A DNA stretch of 64,000 nt from Neofamilia sp964346535 (lineage in GTDB: Bacteria > Bacillota > Clostridia > Tissierellales > Peptoniphilaceae), in assembly GCA_964346535.1 (NCBI GenBank), contig CAYFUN010000002.1, positions 43,904 to 107,903 of the forward strand, written 5' to 3'. The notes under the pieces are model-generated. The model worked only from the letters and a program-made list of their open reading frames with translations. It made no database searches and was not told the DNA's origin. The translations under genes were made by a program, and so were the position numbers. Of this stretch, positions 51,635-59,800 are shown piece after piece (position 1 is the stretch's first letter; every line of letters begins with the position of its first letter).

Positions 51635-52835
51635 AGTTTTTTATTTCCTCATTTATAAAATCAAGGACTTGGCTTCCTGCTTCCAAGTCAAAGCTGTTTT
51701 CAATTAAATAAATTCCCGTTGCAATTAAAACTTTGTCTAGGGTCTGTCTGACTTCTCTATCCTTAACTTCTGTAAGGTCTTTAACCTTTGAGTCGCCAAC
51801 AGTCCTTCGAATTATTTCAAGGCCTGCATAGGCAAAGGAGTCAGAGATAATTTCTTTAAGGTAGGCCTCTTTAAAGTCTTGGTTTTTAAAATAGGGAAAG
51901 GTCACAAGGATGTCGTAGGCTGAAAAAAGTTTTGCCGTGGTCTTGTCCACAGTTTCTACAAAAAGCCTTGCTAACTTAGATCTTATTTCCTTGTCAGACT
52001 TTCTTACGAGATGGTTGACAAGTGGAAAAATTAAATTTCCCCAAAGGTTGCCAATGTCGTAGCCAAAGGGGCCATAAAAGGCAAACTCTGGATCAATGAC
52101 CTTAATGCCATTTTCATTTACAAAAACTGATCCTGTGTGAAGGTCGCCGTGAAGGAGGCCTTGGGAATAACTTTGAAAGCGGTCTTTTAGTTTTAAAACT
52201 TTTCCTTGCAAACTAAAATTCTTATAAAGTCTTTCCTCTACAAAGTCTTCTGTCCCTGGGCTTAGTATATTTCGATTTTTATAGTTGTAATAGGGCTCGG
52301 TAAAGACTAGGTCTTCAGAGATATCGCAAAGGTCTGGGTTTATAAAAAATCCCATGGCCTCTTTCTTGTCTTTTCTATCTGCAACTAAATCTGCAGTTGG
52401 CAAAAGAGACTGGACTAAAAATTCTGCTAGATCTTCGCTTAGCTTTGGATAAATTTTGCCTGCAAGAAGTTCATATCTTAAATTTTTGTAGGCAGAAATA
52501 TCCTCCATAATAATTATAGACTCATCTTCGTCATAATAATAAACTTCTGGAACCATTCCTGGACAAAGGTCTCTTTTTATTTCTAAGGCTCGTGCTTCGA
52601 TTTTAGATCTTTTTAGGTCCAAGGGCCTTTGAGATGACCTGAGCAGTGCATCAGAATATTTTACAACTAGTGACTTGCCACTTTCTTTCTCAACTAGTCT
52701 GTAAACATAATTAATATTGCCATCGCCAATTTCTTCAATGGAAATTTCATCCTTGGACGGGAAAAAATTCGTCCTTGCAAGGACCAAGTCAATTATTTGG
52801 TTTTCTCTTTTTTCTCTAGCAAAATCTTTGGTCAT
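51627..52835 (-). CDS. mtnK: S-methyl-5-thioribose kinase
   Basis: A 402-residue kinase of the aminoglycoside-phosphotransferase fold. Diagnostic MtnK motifs: G-D-G-N-I-N-Y-V-Y, H-G-D-L-H-T-G-S-V-F-V (catalytic loop) and I-D-P-E-F-A-F-Y-G-P-F-G-Y-D-I-G. It phosphorylates methylthioribose, the sugar left from SAM by-product salvage. It lies 29 bases after the racemase-like gene and overlaps mtnA. No mtnB-D genes for the classical methionine salvage pathway are present. Confidence 0.94.
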   Translation of the reverse strand: MTKDFAREKRENQIIDLVLARTNFFPSKDEISIEEIGDGNINYVYRLVEKESGKSLVVKYSDALLRSSQRPLDLKRSKIEARALEIKRDLCPGMVPEVYYYDEDESIIIMEDISAYKNLRYELLAGKIYPKLSEDLAEFLVQSLLPTADLVADRKDKKEAMGFFINPDLCDISEDLVFTEPYYNYKNRNILSPGTEDFVEERLYKNFSLQGKVLKLKDRFQSYSQGLLHGDLHTGSVFVNENGIKVIDPEFAFYGPFGYDIGNLWGNLIFPLVNHLVRKSDKEIRSKLARLFVETVDKTTAKLFSAYDILVTFPYFKNQDFKEAYLKEIISDSFAYAGLEIIRRTVGDSKVKDLTEVKDREVRQTLDKVLIATGIYLIENSFDLEAGSQVLDFINEEIKNYD

Positions 52836-52864
52836 TGGGACCTACTTTCTATTTTTTCTTAAAT

Positions 52865-53656
52865 TTATAAATCAAATTCTATTTTTTCTATGGCGCCAAA
52901 GGAAACTGGGCCGCCAATTGAATATGTTAAAGAGCCGTTAACTTTTTGGGCCTTGACTTCTAAACTTCCACCTGGTTGTTTTAAAGTCGCCTTAAAGTCT
53001 GGGGCTTTTTCTTTATTTAAAAAATATCCTGCTGAAAAAGTTCCTGACCCGCAAGATCCTTCTCTAATTAAAGTTTTAGTTTCTTCTACATAGACGTAAG
53101 GAACCATGGTAAGATTTTTTTCATCTAAGAACATAACCCCATAGGCGTCATCTGTATAGGAATTTTTTATCTGATTAATTATTTCTTCAGCCAGGGTCTT
53201 GTCTTCTGCCCTGTCATTTACAATAACGTGAATAATTCCATCTAGGAAAACTGTTGTATAAGTTCCTCCAGCAAGGTCTAAGTCTTTTACTTCCCTAGCT
53301 GGGCTTAAAATTATTTCAGCTGTCATTTGGTCCTTGTCGGCTTTAACTTGAACCTTGTCTTTAGAGCCAGACACTTCCGCCTCTACTAGATTTTCATTAG
53401 CAAGGTCTAGGGTCTTGGCTAAATAAAGGCCAAAGGACCTTGAGGCATTGGCACAAAATTCTCCGCCCATCATGTCCATGCGATAGGATCCGTCAGCTTT
53501 TTTAGAAATAAAGCCAACTTGTTCAACACTTGGGTCATAGTCATCTATAATCTTATTGGCAATTTTTGCCCTGTGGCTAGGGTCAACATCTCCAATTACA
53601 AAGGCTGTAATATTACCTGCTGGGTCTGCTCTTAAATAGTCTAAATTGTATTTCAT
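52865..53656 (-). CDS. DapF-fold amino-acid epimerase/racemase
   Basis: A 263-residue PLP-independent epimerase of the DapF/PhzF fold with both catalytic cysteines: C68 in G-G-E-F-C-A-N-A and C202 in E-G-S-C-G-S-G. It is close in layout to the DapF-like racemases (histidine racemase/CntK group) rather than true diaminopimelate epimerase, whose motif begins C-G-N-G. First gene of the operon with mtnK, mtnA and aldolase, which is an unusual combination. Substrate unknown. Confidence 0.82.
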   Translation of the reverse strand: MKYNLDYLRADPAGNITAFVIGDVDPSHRAKIANKIIDDYDPSVEQVGFISKKADGSYRMDMMGGEFCANASRSFGLYLAKTLDLANENLVEAEVSGSKDKVQVKADKDQMTAEIILSPAREVKDLDLAGGTYTTVFLDGIIHVIVNDRAEDKTLAEEIINQIKNSYTDDAYGVMFLDEKNLTMVPYVYVEETKTLIREGSCGSGTFSAGYFLNKEKAPDFKATLKQPGGSLEVKAQKVNGSLTYSIGGPVSFGAIEKIEFDL

Positions 53657-53689
53657 AAGTCTGCCTCCTTGGTCTGCTGTTTTAATTAG

Positions 53690-53698
53690 ATTGTACCA
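53690..53698 (-). promoter_or_regulatory. Extended -10 promoter of the racemase-mtnK operon
   Basis: Minus strand TGG-TACAAT; short leader of about 30 bases; no riboswitch room. Confidence 0.55.
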
Positions 53699-53774
53699 TA
53701 TAATCTTAAAATTTACTTTACTTAGCAGTCTACAAGTGAGCTTTTTTGTGCTAAAATTTTCTTGGTGATTAAAA

Positions 53775-54317
53775 ATGGATTTTGAAATTTATGGAGATTC
53801 AATTAGGGCAGGCTATGGCCTTGAAGCGGAAGTTTATTGTGCTAATGTTCCAGGCTTTACAATGAAAAATTTTGCCTACAATGGTGCCACTGTCTTCGAC
53901 CTAGTGGAAGATGTCTACACAAAAGTTCCCAGAAAAAATGCTTATGCCCTAGTTGGCATTGGAGTCAATGATCTAATTTATGGCAGGGACCCTGAAAGGG
54001 TTTTTGAAAGACTGGTTCAAGTTGTTTTAAGGTTAAAAGACCTAGATAGAAAAGTTATCGTCGAGGCTCTTCTACCTGTGAAGAAAAAATATTTTTTATC
54101 TCTCTACACCTTTTCAGAAGCTGAAATTAACGAAAAAATTAAAATTCTCAACGACCTAATAGAAAAAGGGGCGAAAACCTATGGATATTATTACCTGGCC
54201 TACGATTTTTCTCAGGAAGAGCTGTCAACTAAAGACGGCCTCCACCCAGATGAAAGAGGAAATAAGCAAATAAAAATTCAATTTAAAAACTTTATCAAGG
54301 GCATAAAAATAAGCTAG
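53775..54317 (+). CDS. SGNH/GDSL-type hydrolase
   Basis: A 180-residue esterase/lipase-fold protein: block I Y-G-D-S-I-R-A-G-Y-G, block III G-V-N-D, and the catalytic D-x-x-H in D-G-L-H-P-D-E-R-G. No signal peptide, so probably intracellular, for example a deacetylase acting on a sugar or cell-wall intermediate. It is single and convergent with galE; its stop codon lies inside the shared terminator stem. Confidence 0.88.
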   Translation: MDFEIYGDSIRAGYGLEAEVYCANVPGFTMKNFAYNGATVFDLVEDVYTKVPRKNAYALVGIGVNDLIYGRDPERVFERLVQVVLRLKDLDRKVIVEALLPVKKKYFLSLYTFSEAEINEKIKILNDLIEKGAKTYGYYYLAYDFSQEELSTKDGLHPDERGNKQIKIQFKNFIKGIKIS

Positions 54318-54340
54318 GATTTTTCTTCCTAGCTTTTGTT
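54309..54340. terminator. Bidirectional terminator
   Basis: AAGCTAGG (54311-54318) pairs with CCTAGCTT (54328-54335); A/T tracts on both sides. Confidence 0.82.
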
Positions 54341-54351
54341 ATCTTTATATA

Positions 54352-55371
54352 TTATTCTTCAAAACCATTTGGATTGGATTTTTGCCATCTCCATGAGTCT
54401 TCACACATGTCGTCTATGCCAAGGCCCGCTTCCCAGCCTAAAACTTCTTTGGCCTTGTCCGCCTTAGCATAAGTTGTTGCTATGTCTCCCGGTCTTCTTT
54501 CTACAATTTTATAAGGAATTTCTTTGCCAACTGCTTTCTCAAAAGCTTTTAAAACTTCTAAAACTGAATAGCCCCTGCCTGTTCCTAAATTAATTATATC
54601 TAGGCCTGGATTTTTTTCTAAATACTCAACAGCCTTGACGTGACCCTTTGCTAAGTCTACAACGTGAATGTAGTCTCTAACTCCTGTGCCGTCAACTGTG
54701 TCGTAGTCGTCGCCGTAGATACTTAAGTATTCTAACTTGCCAACTGCAACTTGGGTTATATATGGCACTAAATTATTTGGAATGCCCTTAGGGTCTTCGC
54801 CAATTTTTCCTGACTTGTGGGCGCCAATTGGATTAAAGTATCTAAGCAAAATTATATTCCACTTTGGGTCAGCCTTGTAAAGGTCAACCATAATTTGTTC
54901 CATCATTGACTTTGACCAGCCGTAAGGATTTGTGCACTCGCCCTTTGGAAAGTCTTCTGATATTGGCATGTGGTCTGGGCTGCCATAAACTGTAGCTGAT
55001 GAGGAGAAAATTATATTTTTTACATTTTCTTCTGCCATGGCCTCAAGTAAACTTAGGGTTCCTGTTAGGTTGTTTGAATAATATTCAAGAGGTTTTCTAA
55101 CAGATTCGCCTACTGCCTTTAAGGCTGCACAGTGAATAACTGAATGGATTTTTTCTTCTCTTAAAATCTTTTTCATTAAGTTCGTGTCTAGAATGTCGCC
55201 GTCATAAAATTTTATTTTCTTGCCAGTAATTTCTTCAACCCTATCTAAGGCAATTTTTGATGAATTATAAAGATTGTCCACTACAACAACTTCATAGCCT
55301 GCTTCTAATAACTCTACTGCTATGTGACTGCCTATATAGCCAGCTCCTCCTGTAATTAGTACATTTGTCAT
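54352..55371 (-). CDS. galE: UDP-glucose 4-epimerase
   Basis: A 339-residue extended SDR with G-G-A-G-Y-I-G-S-H (NAD binding), S-S-S-A-T-V-Y-G, and catalytic Y-G-W-S-K (YxxxK). It interconverts UDP-glucose and UDP-galactose, and possibly the N-acetyl forms. Last gene of an operon with a sugar 1-kinase and a nucleotidyltransferase, 4 bases after the kinase gene. Confidence 0.96.
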   Translation of the reverse strand: MTNVLITGGAGYIGSHIAVELLEAGYEVVVVDNLYNSSKIALDRVEEITGKKIKFYDGDILDTNLMKKILREEKIHSVIHCAALKAVGESVRKPLEYYSNNLTGTLSLLEAMAEENVKNIIFSSSATVYGSPDHMPISEDFPKGECTNPYGWSKSMMEQIMVDLYKADPKWNIILLRYFNPIGAHKSGKIGEDPKGIPNNLVPYITQVAVGKLEYLSIYGDDYDTVDGTGVRDYIHVVDLAKGHVKAVEYLEKNPGLDIINLGTGRGYSVLEVLKAFEKAVGKEIPYKIVERRPGDIATTYAKADKAKEVLGWEAGLGIDDMCEDSWRWQKSNPNGFEE

Positions 55372-55375
55372 TATT

Positions 55376-56488
55376 TTACTCCTTGTATTTGTTAACTATA
55401 TCTAAAAGGACGTCCCAGTTTTTTTCCATGTCAGCAACTAATTTAAATTGGTTTCTGGCTCTGACTAAGTTGTGGTCAGGATAGGAAGTTTTAAAATACT
55501 GGTCCCCTTGTAAGTAGTCAGTTAGAAATCTTATTCCACTTTCTAAGGTCATCATCTTGGCCCCAGTTCTCAGATGATAAATTTCTAAGTCTTCTAAACT
55601 GTCTCCAGCTGCTTGTAAAAACCCTTTAGTAAAGGCTTCAAAGTATTCAAGATTTACAAAGACCTTGGATAAGTCTTCTTCATCTTCAAAGGCGCTTGAA
55701 GCTCCAGTCCTAATTGCATCTCCAAAGTCATTCATACTTAGGCCTGGCATAATTGTATCTAAATCAATTACACATAGGGCCTGGTGGGTCTTGGCATCTA
55801 AGAGAATATTGTTAAGTTTTGTGTCGTTGTGGGTTACCCTAAGAGGCACTAGCTTTTTTCTCTCTAGGTCCATAAAGGTCTTACAAAAATCAGCCCTTGC
55901 TAAAATAAAATCTGCCTCTTTTAAAACTCTCTCTCTTCTCTTTTCCGTATTCTCTTCCATGGCTTTAATAAAGTTTTCTAGTCTCAGCTCAGTGTTGTGA
56001 AAATCTTTTATAGATTGGTGTAGGCTTTCAGCTGGATAGTCAGCTAGCAGTCTTTGAAAGTTGCCAAAGGCCAGGCCTGTTTGATAAAGATCTTTTGGTC
56101 CACTGGCTTTTTCTAGGGCCAAAGAATTTTCTATAAACTTATAGGCCCGCCAAAAATCTCCCTTAGAATCTATAAAAAAAGGTTTTTGGTCCTTGGTTAA
56201 TAAAACTTGGAGCACTTCTCGATCAAGGTCTCCCTTGGCTGCCTGAACTTTTTTTCTCAGATGATTTGTTACTCCAAGAATATTTTCCATTAGCTCCTCA
56301 GGCCTTTTAAAAACTCCTCGGTTGACCCTTTGAAAAATGTATTTTTGGACCTTGTCTTCATTTAAAAAACTTAGGACATAGGTGTCGTTAATGTGCCCTT
56401 GTTTGTTTATTTTTATATCAATTAGAGACCCAGGAAAATTAAAAACTCCAATGGCCTCTTGAAGGTCGTCTTTCTTAGTCGTTTCCAT
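55376..56488 (-). CDS. Sugar 1-kinase of the APH fold (NahK/LnpB-like)
   Basis: A 370-residue aminoglycoside-phosphotransferase-fold kinase with N-terminal G-H-I-N-D-T-Y, catalytic V-T-H-N-D-T-K-L-N-N and I-D-L-D-T-I-M-P-G. These and the length match N-acetylhexosamine 1-kinase of the lacto-/galacto-N-biose pathway. It would phosphorylate GalNAc or GlcNAc at C1. Context with a nucleotidyltransferase, galE and a sugar ABC ATPase fragment supports this, but the hexose is inferred. Confidence 0.82.
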   Translation of the reverse strand: METTKKDDLQEAIGVFNFPGSLIDIKINKQGHINDTYVLSFLNEDKVQKYIFQRVNRGVFKRPEELMENILGVTNHLRKKVQAAKGDLDREVLQVLLTKDQKPFFIDSKGDFWRAYKFIENSLALEKASGPKDLYQTGLAFGNFQRLLADYPAESLHQSIKDFHNTELRLENFIKAMEENTEKRRERVLKEADFILARADFCKTFMDLERKKLVPLRVTHNDTKLNNILLDAKTHQALCVIDLDTIMPGLSMNDFGDAIRTGASSAFEDEEDLSKVFVNLEYFEAFTKGFLQAAGDSLEDLEIYHLRTGAKMMTLESGIRFLTDYLQGDQYFKTSYPDHNLVRARNQFKLVADMEKNWDVLLDIVNKYKE

Positions 56489-56489
56489 T

Positions 56490-57413
56490 TCATTTATCCC
56501 AAAGTCTATCAGGATAAACTCCTCTCTGCTTTAGATTTTTTATAGCCTCAACTATTAAAGGCTTGTCTTCCTTGTAGGTTACTCCATACCACTTTGATGG
56601 CGTTCTTAGAACTTGGACCCTGGCCCTTCCTTCTTTAATCATTTTAGCCAAAATCATAGTTGGATAGTACTCCCACTTTAGTGGATTTTCTTTTATACCT
56701 TTTTCTAAAAATTCTGGAAATTCTTTGTTGAGCTCGTCCATAAAAGTCTTTTGAAAGCCCCACAGGTTCATAGAGACAACTGTGTCCTCGGGAAGCTCTT
56801 CCCAAGTTTTCCCTGAGTCTTCTGTAAATAAAATTTTGCCGTCTTTTTTTATAATTTCTTTTATTTCAACAATATCCACAAGTTTTGACTCTTCATCTAG
56901 GCTACAAACTCCTCTGGATACGTCGCCGTTGTCAGAAACAGTTTTTGACAGTTCATAGCCAACCATGGCATAGTCGTAGGAGCCTTCTCTAGAGTTTTCC
57001 ATTAAATAGTCGTAGATTTTTATAAAAGACTCTTGGCCATAAAAGTCGTCTGCATTTATTACAACAAAGGGACCGTCAACTAAGTCCTTGGCAGAAAGAA
57101 TTGCGTGGGCTGTGCCCCAAGGTTTTACTCTGCCATCTGGAACTTCAAAGCCTGAAGGCAGATTGTTTATATCTTGGAAGACATAGGCCACTTCAATGTG
57201 GTCTTTAATTTTTTCGCCAACATTTTTCTCAAAGCTGTCTTTCATTTCTTCTTTGATTATAAAGATAACTTTTTCAAAGCCTGCTTGTTTGGCATCATAA
57301 ATTGAAAAGTCCATAATTATGTGACCTTGGTCGTCTATTGGTTCAATTTGTTTTAGACCTCCAAAACGTGACCCCATGCCAGCTGCCATAATAATTAAAA
57401 CTGGTTTTTTCAT
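56490..57413 (-). CDS. Sugar-phosphate nucleotidyltransferase
   Basis: About 307 residues. N-terminal I-I-M-A-A-G-M-G-S-R-F-G-G-L-K-Q nucleotide-binding motif and V-I-N-A-D-D-F-Y-G metal site. It joins a sugar 1-phosphate to UTP or dTTP. In the operon it can supply UDP-sugar for galE after the kinase step, in place of a GalT-type uridylyltransferase. ATG 57413 is preferred over the GTG at 57419; either way it is coupled to the end of the upstream ABC ATPase fragment. Confidence 0.87.
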   Translation of the reverse strand: MKKPVLIIMAAGMGSRFGGLKQIEPIDDQGHIIMDFSIYDAKQAGFEKVIFIIKEEMKDSFEKNVGEKIKDHIEVAYVFQDINNLPSGFEVPDGRVKPWGTAHAILSAKDLVDGPFVVINADDFYGQESFIKIYDYLMENSREGSYDYAMVGYELSKTVSDNGDVSRGVCSLDEESKLVDIVEIKEIIKKDGKILFTEDSGKTWEELPEDTVVSMNLWGFQKTFMDELNKEFPEFLEKGIKENPLKWEYYPTMILAKMIKEGRARVQVLRTPSKWYGVTYKEDKPLIVEAIKNLKQRGVYPDRLWDK

Positions 57414-57415
57414 TT

Positions 57416-57682
57416 TCACTCTCTTTCTTCATTTTGCCTATACAAAATATTTACTTCACTTTCCTTGTCAAAGAAGTGCATATTTTCTTGATCAAAGTAC
57501 AAGTCTAGGTCATCTGTTTTTTCAACTTCTTTAGCAGAAGGAATTCTCACAACTAGGTCTTGGTCCACTATTTTTACATACAAGTATTTTTCTGCCCCAA
57601 GCATTTCTACAAAGTCAACTTGACCTTGAATTTGGCTAGTCTTTTCTCCTGCTTGTAAAGTTTTTTTGCATAAGCACTTTAA
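57416..57682 (-). pseudogene. 3' fragment of a sugar ABC transporter ATPase (MsmK/UgpC TOBE domain)
   Basis: Only the C-terminal TOBE domain is left: I-Q-G-Q-V-D-F-V-E-M-L-G-A-E-K-Y-L-Y-V, then L-Y-F-D-Q-E-N-M-H-F-F-D, about 88 residues open from a stop at 57685. The ATPase core (about 280 residues) is missing. An ATG at 57604 gives a 62-residue frame, but that start lies inside the domain. The head of this sugar-uptake operon is cut off near 57,690, beside a 17-bp perfect palindrome. Confidence 0.82.
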
Positions 57683-57692
57683 TTAATTATAA

Positions 57693-57709
57693 CATATAGG
57701 CCCTATATG
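57693..57709. repeat. Perfect 17-bp palindrome at a gene-truncation junction
   Basis: CATATAGG-C-CCTATATG. Truncated genes leave it in both directions. Confidence 0.85.
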
Positions 57710-57944
57710 ATAAATAAATTTAACTTCTTTAAAAAATTCTCCCTTGCAATTTTACTTAGCAAGTACACTTCCTTTGCCGACTTAGAAGGAGCAAAGATTG
57801 GAACCCAGTTAGGATCAACCCAACAAGACCTGGCAGAAGAAAAATTTGGAGCTAATGTCTTTGGCTATGACCTAAACAATGTACTTATTGAACAGCTAAA
57901 AAATAAATCTGTAGACGCAGCATTTTTATCTGAAGTGCCTGCCA
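57707..57944 (+). pseudogene. Fragment of a polar amino-acid ABC solute-binding protein
   Basis: About 79 residues that match the second lobe of family-3 binding proteins: S-F-A-D-L-E-G-A-K-I-G-T-Q-L-G-S-T-Q and V-D-A-A-F-L-S-E-V-P-A. The signal peptide and first lobe (about 130 residues) are missing with no N run to explain it. The 3' end runs into a gap. The reading frame through the gap into the permease is accidental. Confidence 0.8.
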
Positions 57945-58044
57945 NNNNNNNNNNNNNNNNNNNNNNNNNNNNNNNNNNNNNNNNNNNNNNNNNNNNNNNN
58001 NNNNNNNNNNNNNNNNNNNNNNNNNNNNNNNNNNNNNNNNNNNN
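57945..58044. other. Assembly gap (100 N)
   Basis: Placeholder gap. Here sequence is really missing: the end of the binding protein and the start of the permease. No overlap between the flanks was found. Confidence 0.93.
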
Positions 58045-58615
58045 CCTTAGCCTTGGCATAGTCCTAGCCCTAATGAAAATTTCAAAGAAGAAGGCCTTAA
58101 ATTTTATTTCCTCTGCCTATATAGAAATAGTTAGGGGAACGCCAATGCTTGTACAAATTATGATTGTCTACTTTGGCCTTAAGCAAATTATTCCAGACTC
58201 GCTAGGATTTTTAAAGGCGCCAATGTTTCTCTGCTCCCTGTCAATATCCTTAAACTCTGCAGCCTATATAGCAGAAATTATTAGGTCTGGAATTAACTCT
58301 GTTGACAAGGGCCAAATGGAAGCAGCTAGGTCCTTGGGCCTTAGCCATAAGCTGGCTATGAAAAAGATAATCCTTCCCCAGGCAATAAAAAATATTTTGC
58401 CAGCCTTAGTTAACGAGTTTATAACCTTAATAAAAGAATCATCTATTACTTATACAGTAGGAGTAGCTGAGTTAATGTATGTAGGAAAAAATATTTCTAC
58501 ATCAACTTTTGAATTTACCAAACCCTTTGTCTATGCAGCCTTAATTTATTTTATAATGACCTTTTCCCTATCAAAGGCAATGGGTCTTTTAGAAAGGAGA
58601 CTGGCCAATGATTAA
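58045..58615 (+). CDS. Polar amino-acid ABC transporter permease (5' end in gap)
   Basis: About 189 residues of a HisM/GlnP-type permease. It includes R-G-T-P-M-L-V-Q and the EAA coupling motif E-A-A-R-S-L-G-L-S, then L-P-Q-A. About 25-30 N-terminal residues, probably the first helix, lie in the gap. It overlaps the ATPase gene by 8 bp. Together they import a polar amino acid such as Gln, Cys or His; specificity cannot be read without the binding protein. Confidence 0.9.
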
Positions 58616-59330
58616 AATTGAAAATTTAAAAAAATCCTTTGGACCAAACGAAGTTTTAAAGGGAATTAATGAAGAAGTTACTCAAGGTGAAGTCCTAGTA
58701 ATAATTGGCCCATCAGGATCAGGCAAGTCTACATTTTTAAGGTGCCTAAACCTTCTAGAGGAACCTAGCTCTGGAAAAATAATTTTTGACGGCCAAGACA
58801 TTACAGAAAAAAATATAAATATAGACAAGGTCAGAGAAAAAATGGGCATGGTCTTCCAGTCCTTTAATCTCTTTAATAACTTAAATGTCATCGACAATAT
58901 TACCCTGGCCCTAAGAGAAGTTAAAAAAATGCCTAGGGACCAAGCTGAAGAAAAAGCTATGAGACTTTTAGAAAAAGTTGGCCTGGCAGATAAAAAACAC
59001 GCCTTCCCTTCTTCACTTTCAGGTGGGCAAAAACAGAGAATTGCCATAGCCAGAGCCTTGGCCATGGAACCTGAAGTAATGCTTTTTGACGAGCCAACAT
59101 CTGCCCTGGACCCAGAAATGGTTGGAGAAGTTCTGGACCTTATGAAGGACCTAGCCAAGGAAGGCATGACCATGGTTATAGTCACCCACGAAATGGCCTT
59201 TGCTAAAGAAGTTGGCAATAGACTTTTGTTTATGGACTCAGGCCAAGTTTTAGAAGCTGGCAGCCCAGAAGAAATTTTTTCAAATCCTAAGTGCCATAGG
59301 ACCAAGGATTTTTTATCCAAGGTCTTGTAG
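58608..59330 (+). CDS. Polar amino-acid ABC transporter ATPase (GlnQ-type)
   Basis: A 240-residue ATPase with Walker A GPSGSGKST, Q-loop V-F-Q-S-F-N-L-F, signature LSGGQKQR, Walker B M-L-F-D-E-P-T-S-A-L-D and switch T-H-E-M-A-F-A, the GlnQ/ArtP hallmark. Full length. It energises the permease encoded just upstream. No convincing terminator follows, only a T-rich stretch at 59351-59358. Confidence 0.95.
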   Translation: MIKIENLKKSFGPNEVLKGINEEVTQGEVLVIIGPSGSGKSTFLRCLNLLEEPSSGKIIFDGQDITEKNINIDKVREKMGMVFQSFNLFNNLNVIDNITLALREVKKMPRDQAEEKAMRLLEKVGLADKKHAFPSSLSGGQKQRIAIARALAMEPEVMLFDEPTSALDPEMVGEVLDLMKDLAKEGMTMVIVTHEMAFAKEVGNRLLFMDSGQVLEAGSPEEIFSNPKCHRTKDFLSKVL

Positions 59331-59364
59331 GTCTTGGTGTTTTTAGAGACTTTTTTTTAATATA

Positions 59365-59373
59365 TGCTATAAT
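59365..59373 (+). promoter_or_regulatory. Extended -10 promoter of the DUF1622 gene
   Basis: TGC-TATAAT about 30 bases before the ATG at 59404. Confidence 0.6.
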
Positions 59374-59403
59374 CTAATTACTATAAGAAGATGAGGTGAA
59401 TTT

Positions 59404-59754
59404 ATGAGCGACTTTATAGCTAGCTTTGAAATGTATTTTTCTGACTTTGTTCTCTTGTTTGCTCTTTTAGTTGAGTTAGTTGGGGCTCTTGTCATAATAG
59501 TATCTGTAATTAGAGCAGTAAAAAATATATTTGCCCAAGGCTTTAACTTTGAAAATGCAAAAAGTGATCCTAACCTAAATAATGGTTTGACCAAGGCCTT
59601 GGAAATATTTTTAGCTGGTGAAATTTTAATGACCCTGCTAGCTGAAGACTTAAAAATGCTAGCCCATGTTGGAGCCTTAGTTGTTATCCGTGTTGCCATA
59701 GCCATGGTTATCCACTGGGAGGCCAAGCAAGAAGAAAAACAAAATCTTTCTTAA
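59404..59754 (+). CDS. DUF1622 family membrane protein
   Basis: A 116-residue membrane protein with three helices and the DUF1622 pattern: E-L-V-G-A-L-V-I-I-V-S-V near the N-terminus, L-E-I-F-L-A-G-E-I-L and V-V-I-R-V-A-I at the C-terminal helix. Function unknown. GAGGTG precedes the ATG; monocistronic between its own promoter and a terminator. Confidence 0.9.
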   Translation: MSDFIASFEMYFSDFVLLFALLVELVGALVIIVSVIRAVKNIFAQGFNFENAKSDPNLNNGLTKALEIFLAGEILMTLLAEDLKMLAHVGALVVIRVAIAMVIHWEAKQEEKQNLS

Positions 59755-59756
59755 AG

Positions 59757-59800
59757 AAAAAATAGGAGCCGAGAAATTTTATCTTAACTCCTATTTTTTT
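59757..59800. terminator. Bidirectional terminator
   Basis: AAAATAGGAG (59759-59768) pairs with CTCCTATTTT (59788-59797). Same stem sequence as the terminator at 49038-49080. Confidence 0.9.

Noticed and set aside
57416..57604. A stand-alone 62-residue protein
   Set aside because: Homology to the TOBE domain continues upstream of the ATG, so it is the tail of a truncated ATPase gene.
57707..58615. A single solute-binding/permease fusion protein of about 300 residues
   Set aside because: The continuity depends on 100 N of unknown true length. The left part lacks its first lobe and the right part its first helix, so this is two fragments, not a fusion.
58682..59320. A 212-residue open frame on the minus strand
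   Set aside because: It is the shadow of the GlnQ-type ATPase gene, with no ribosome binding site and no protein-family pattern.
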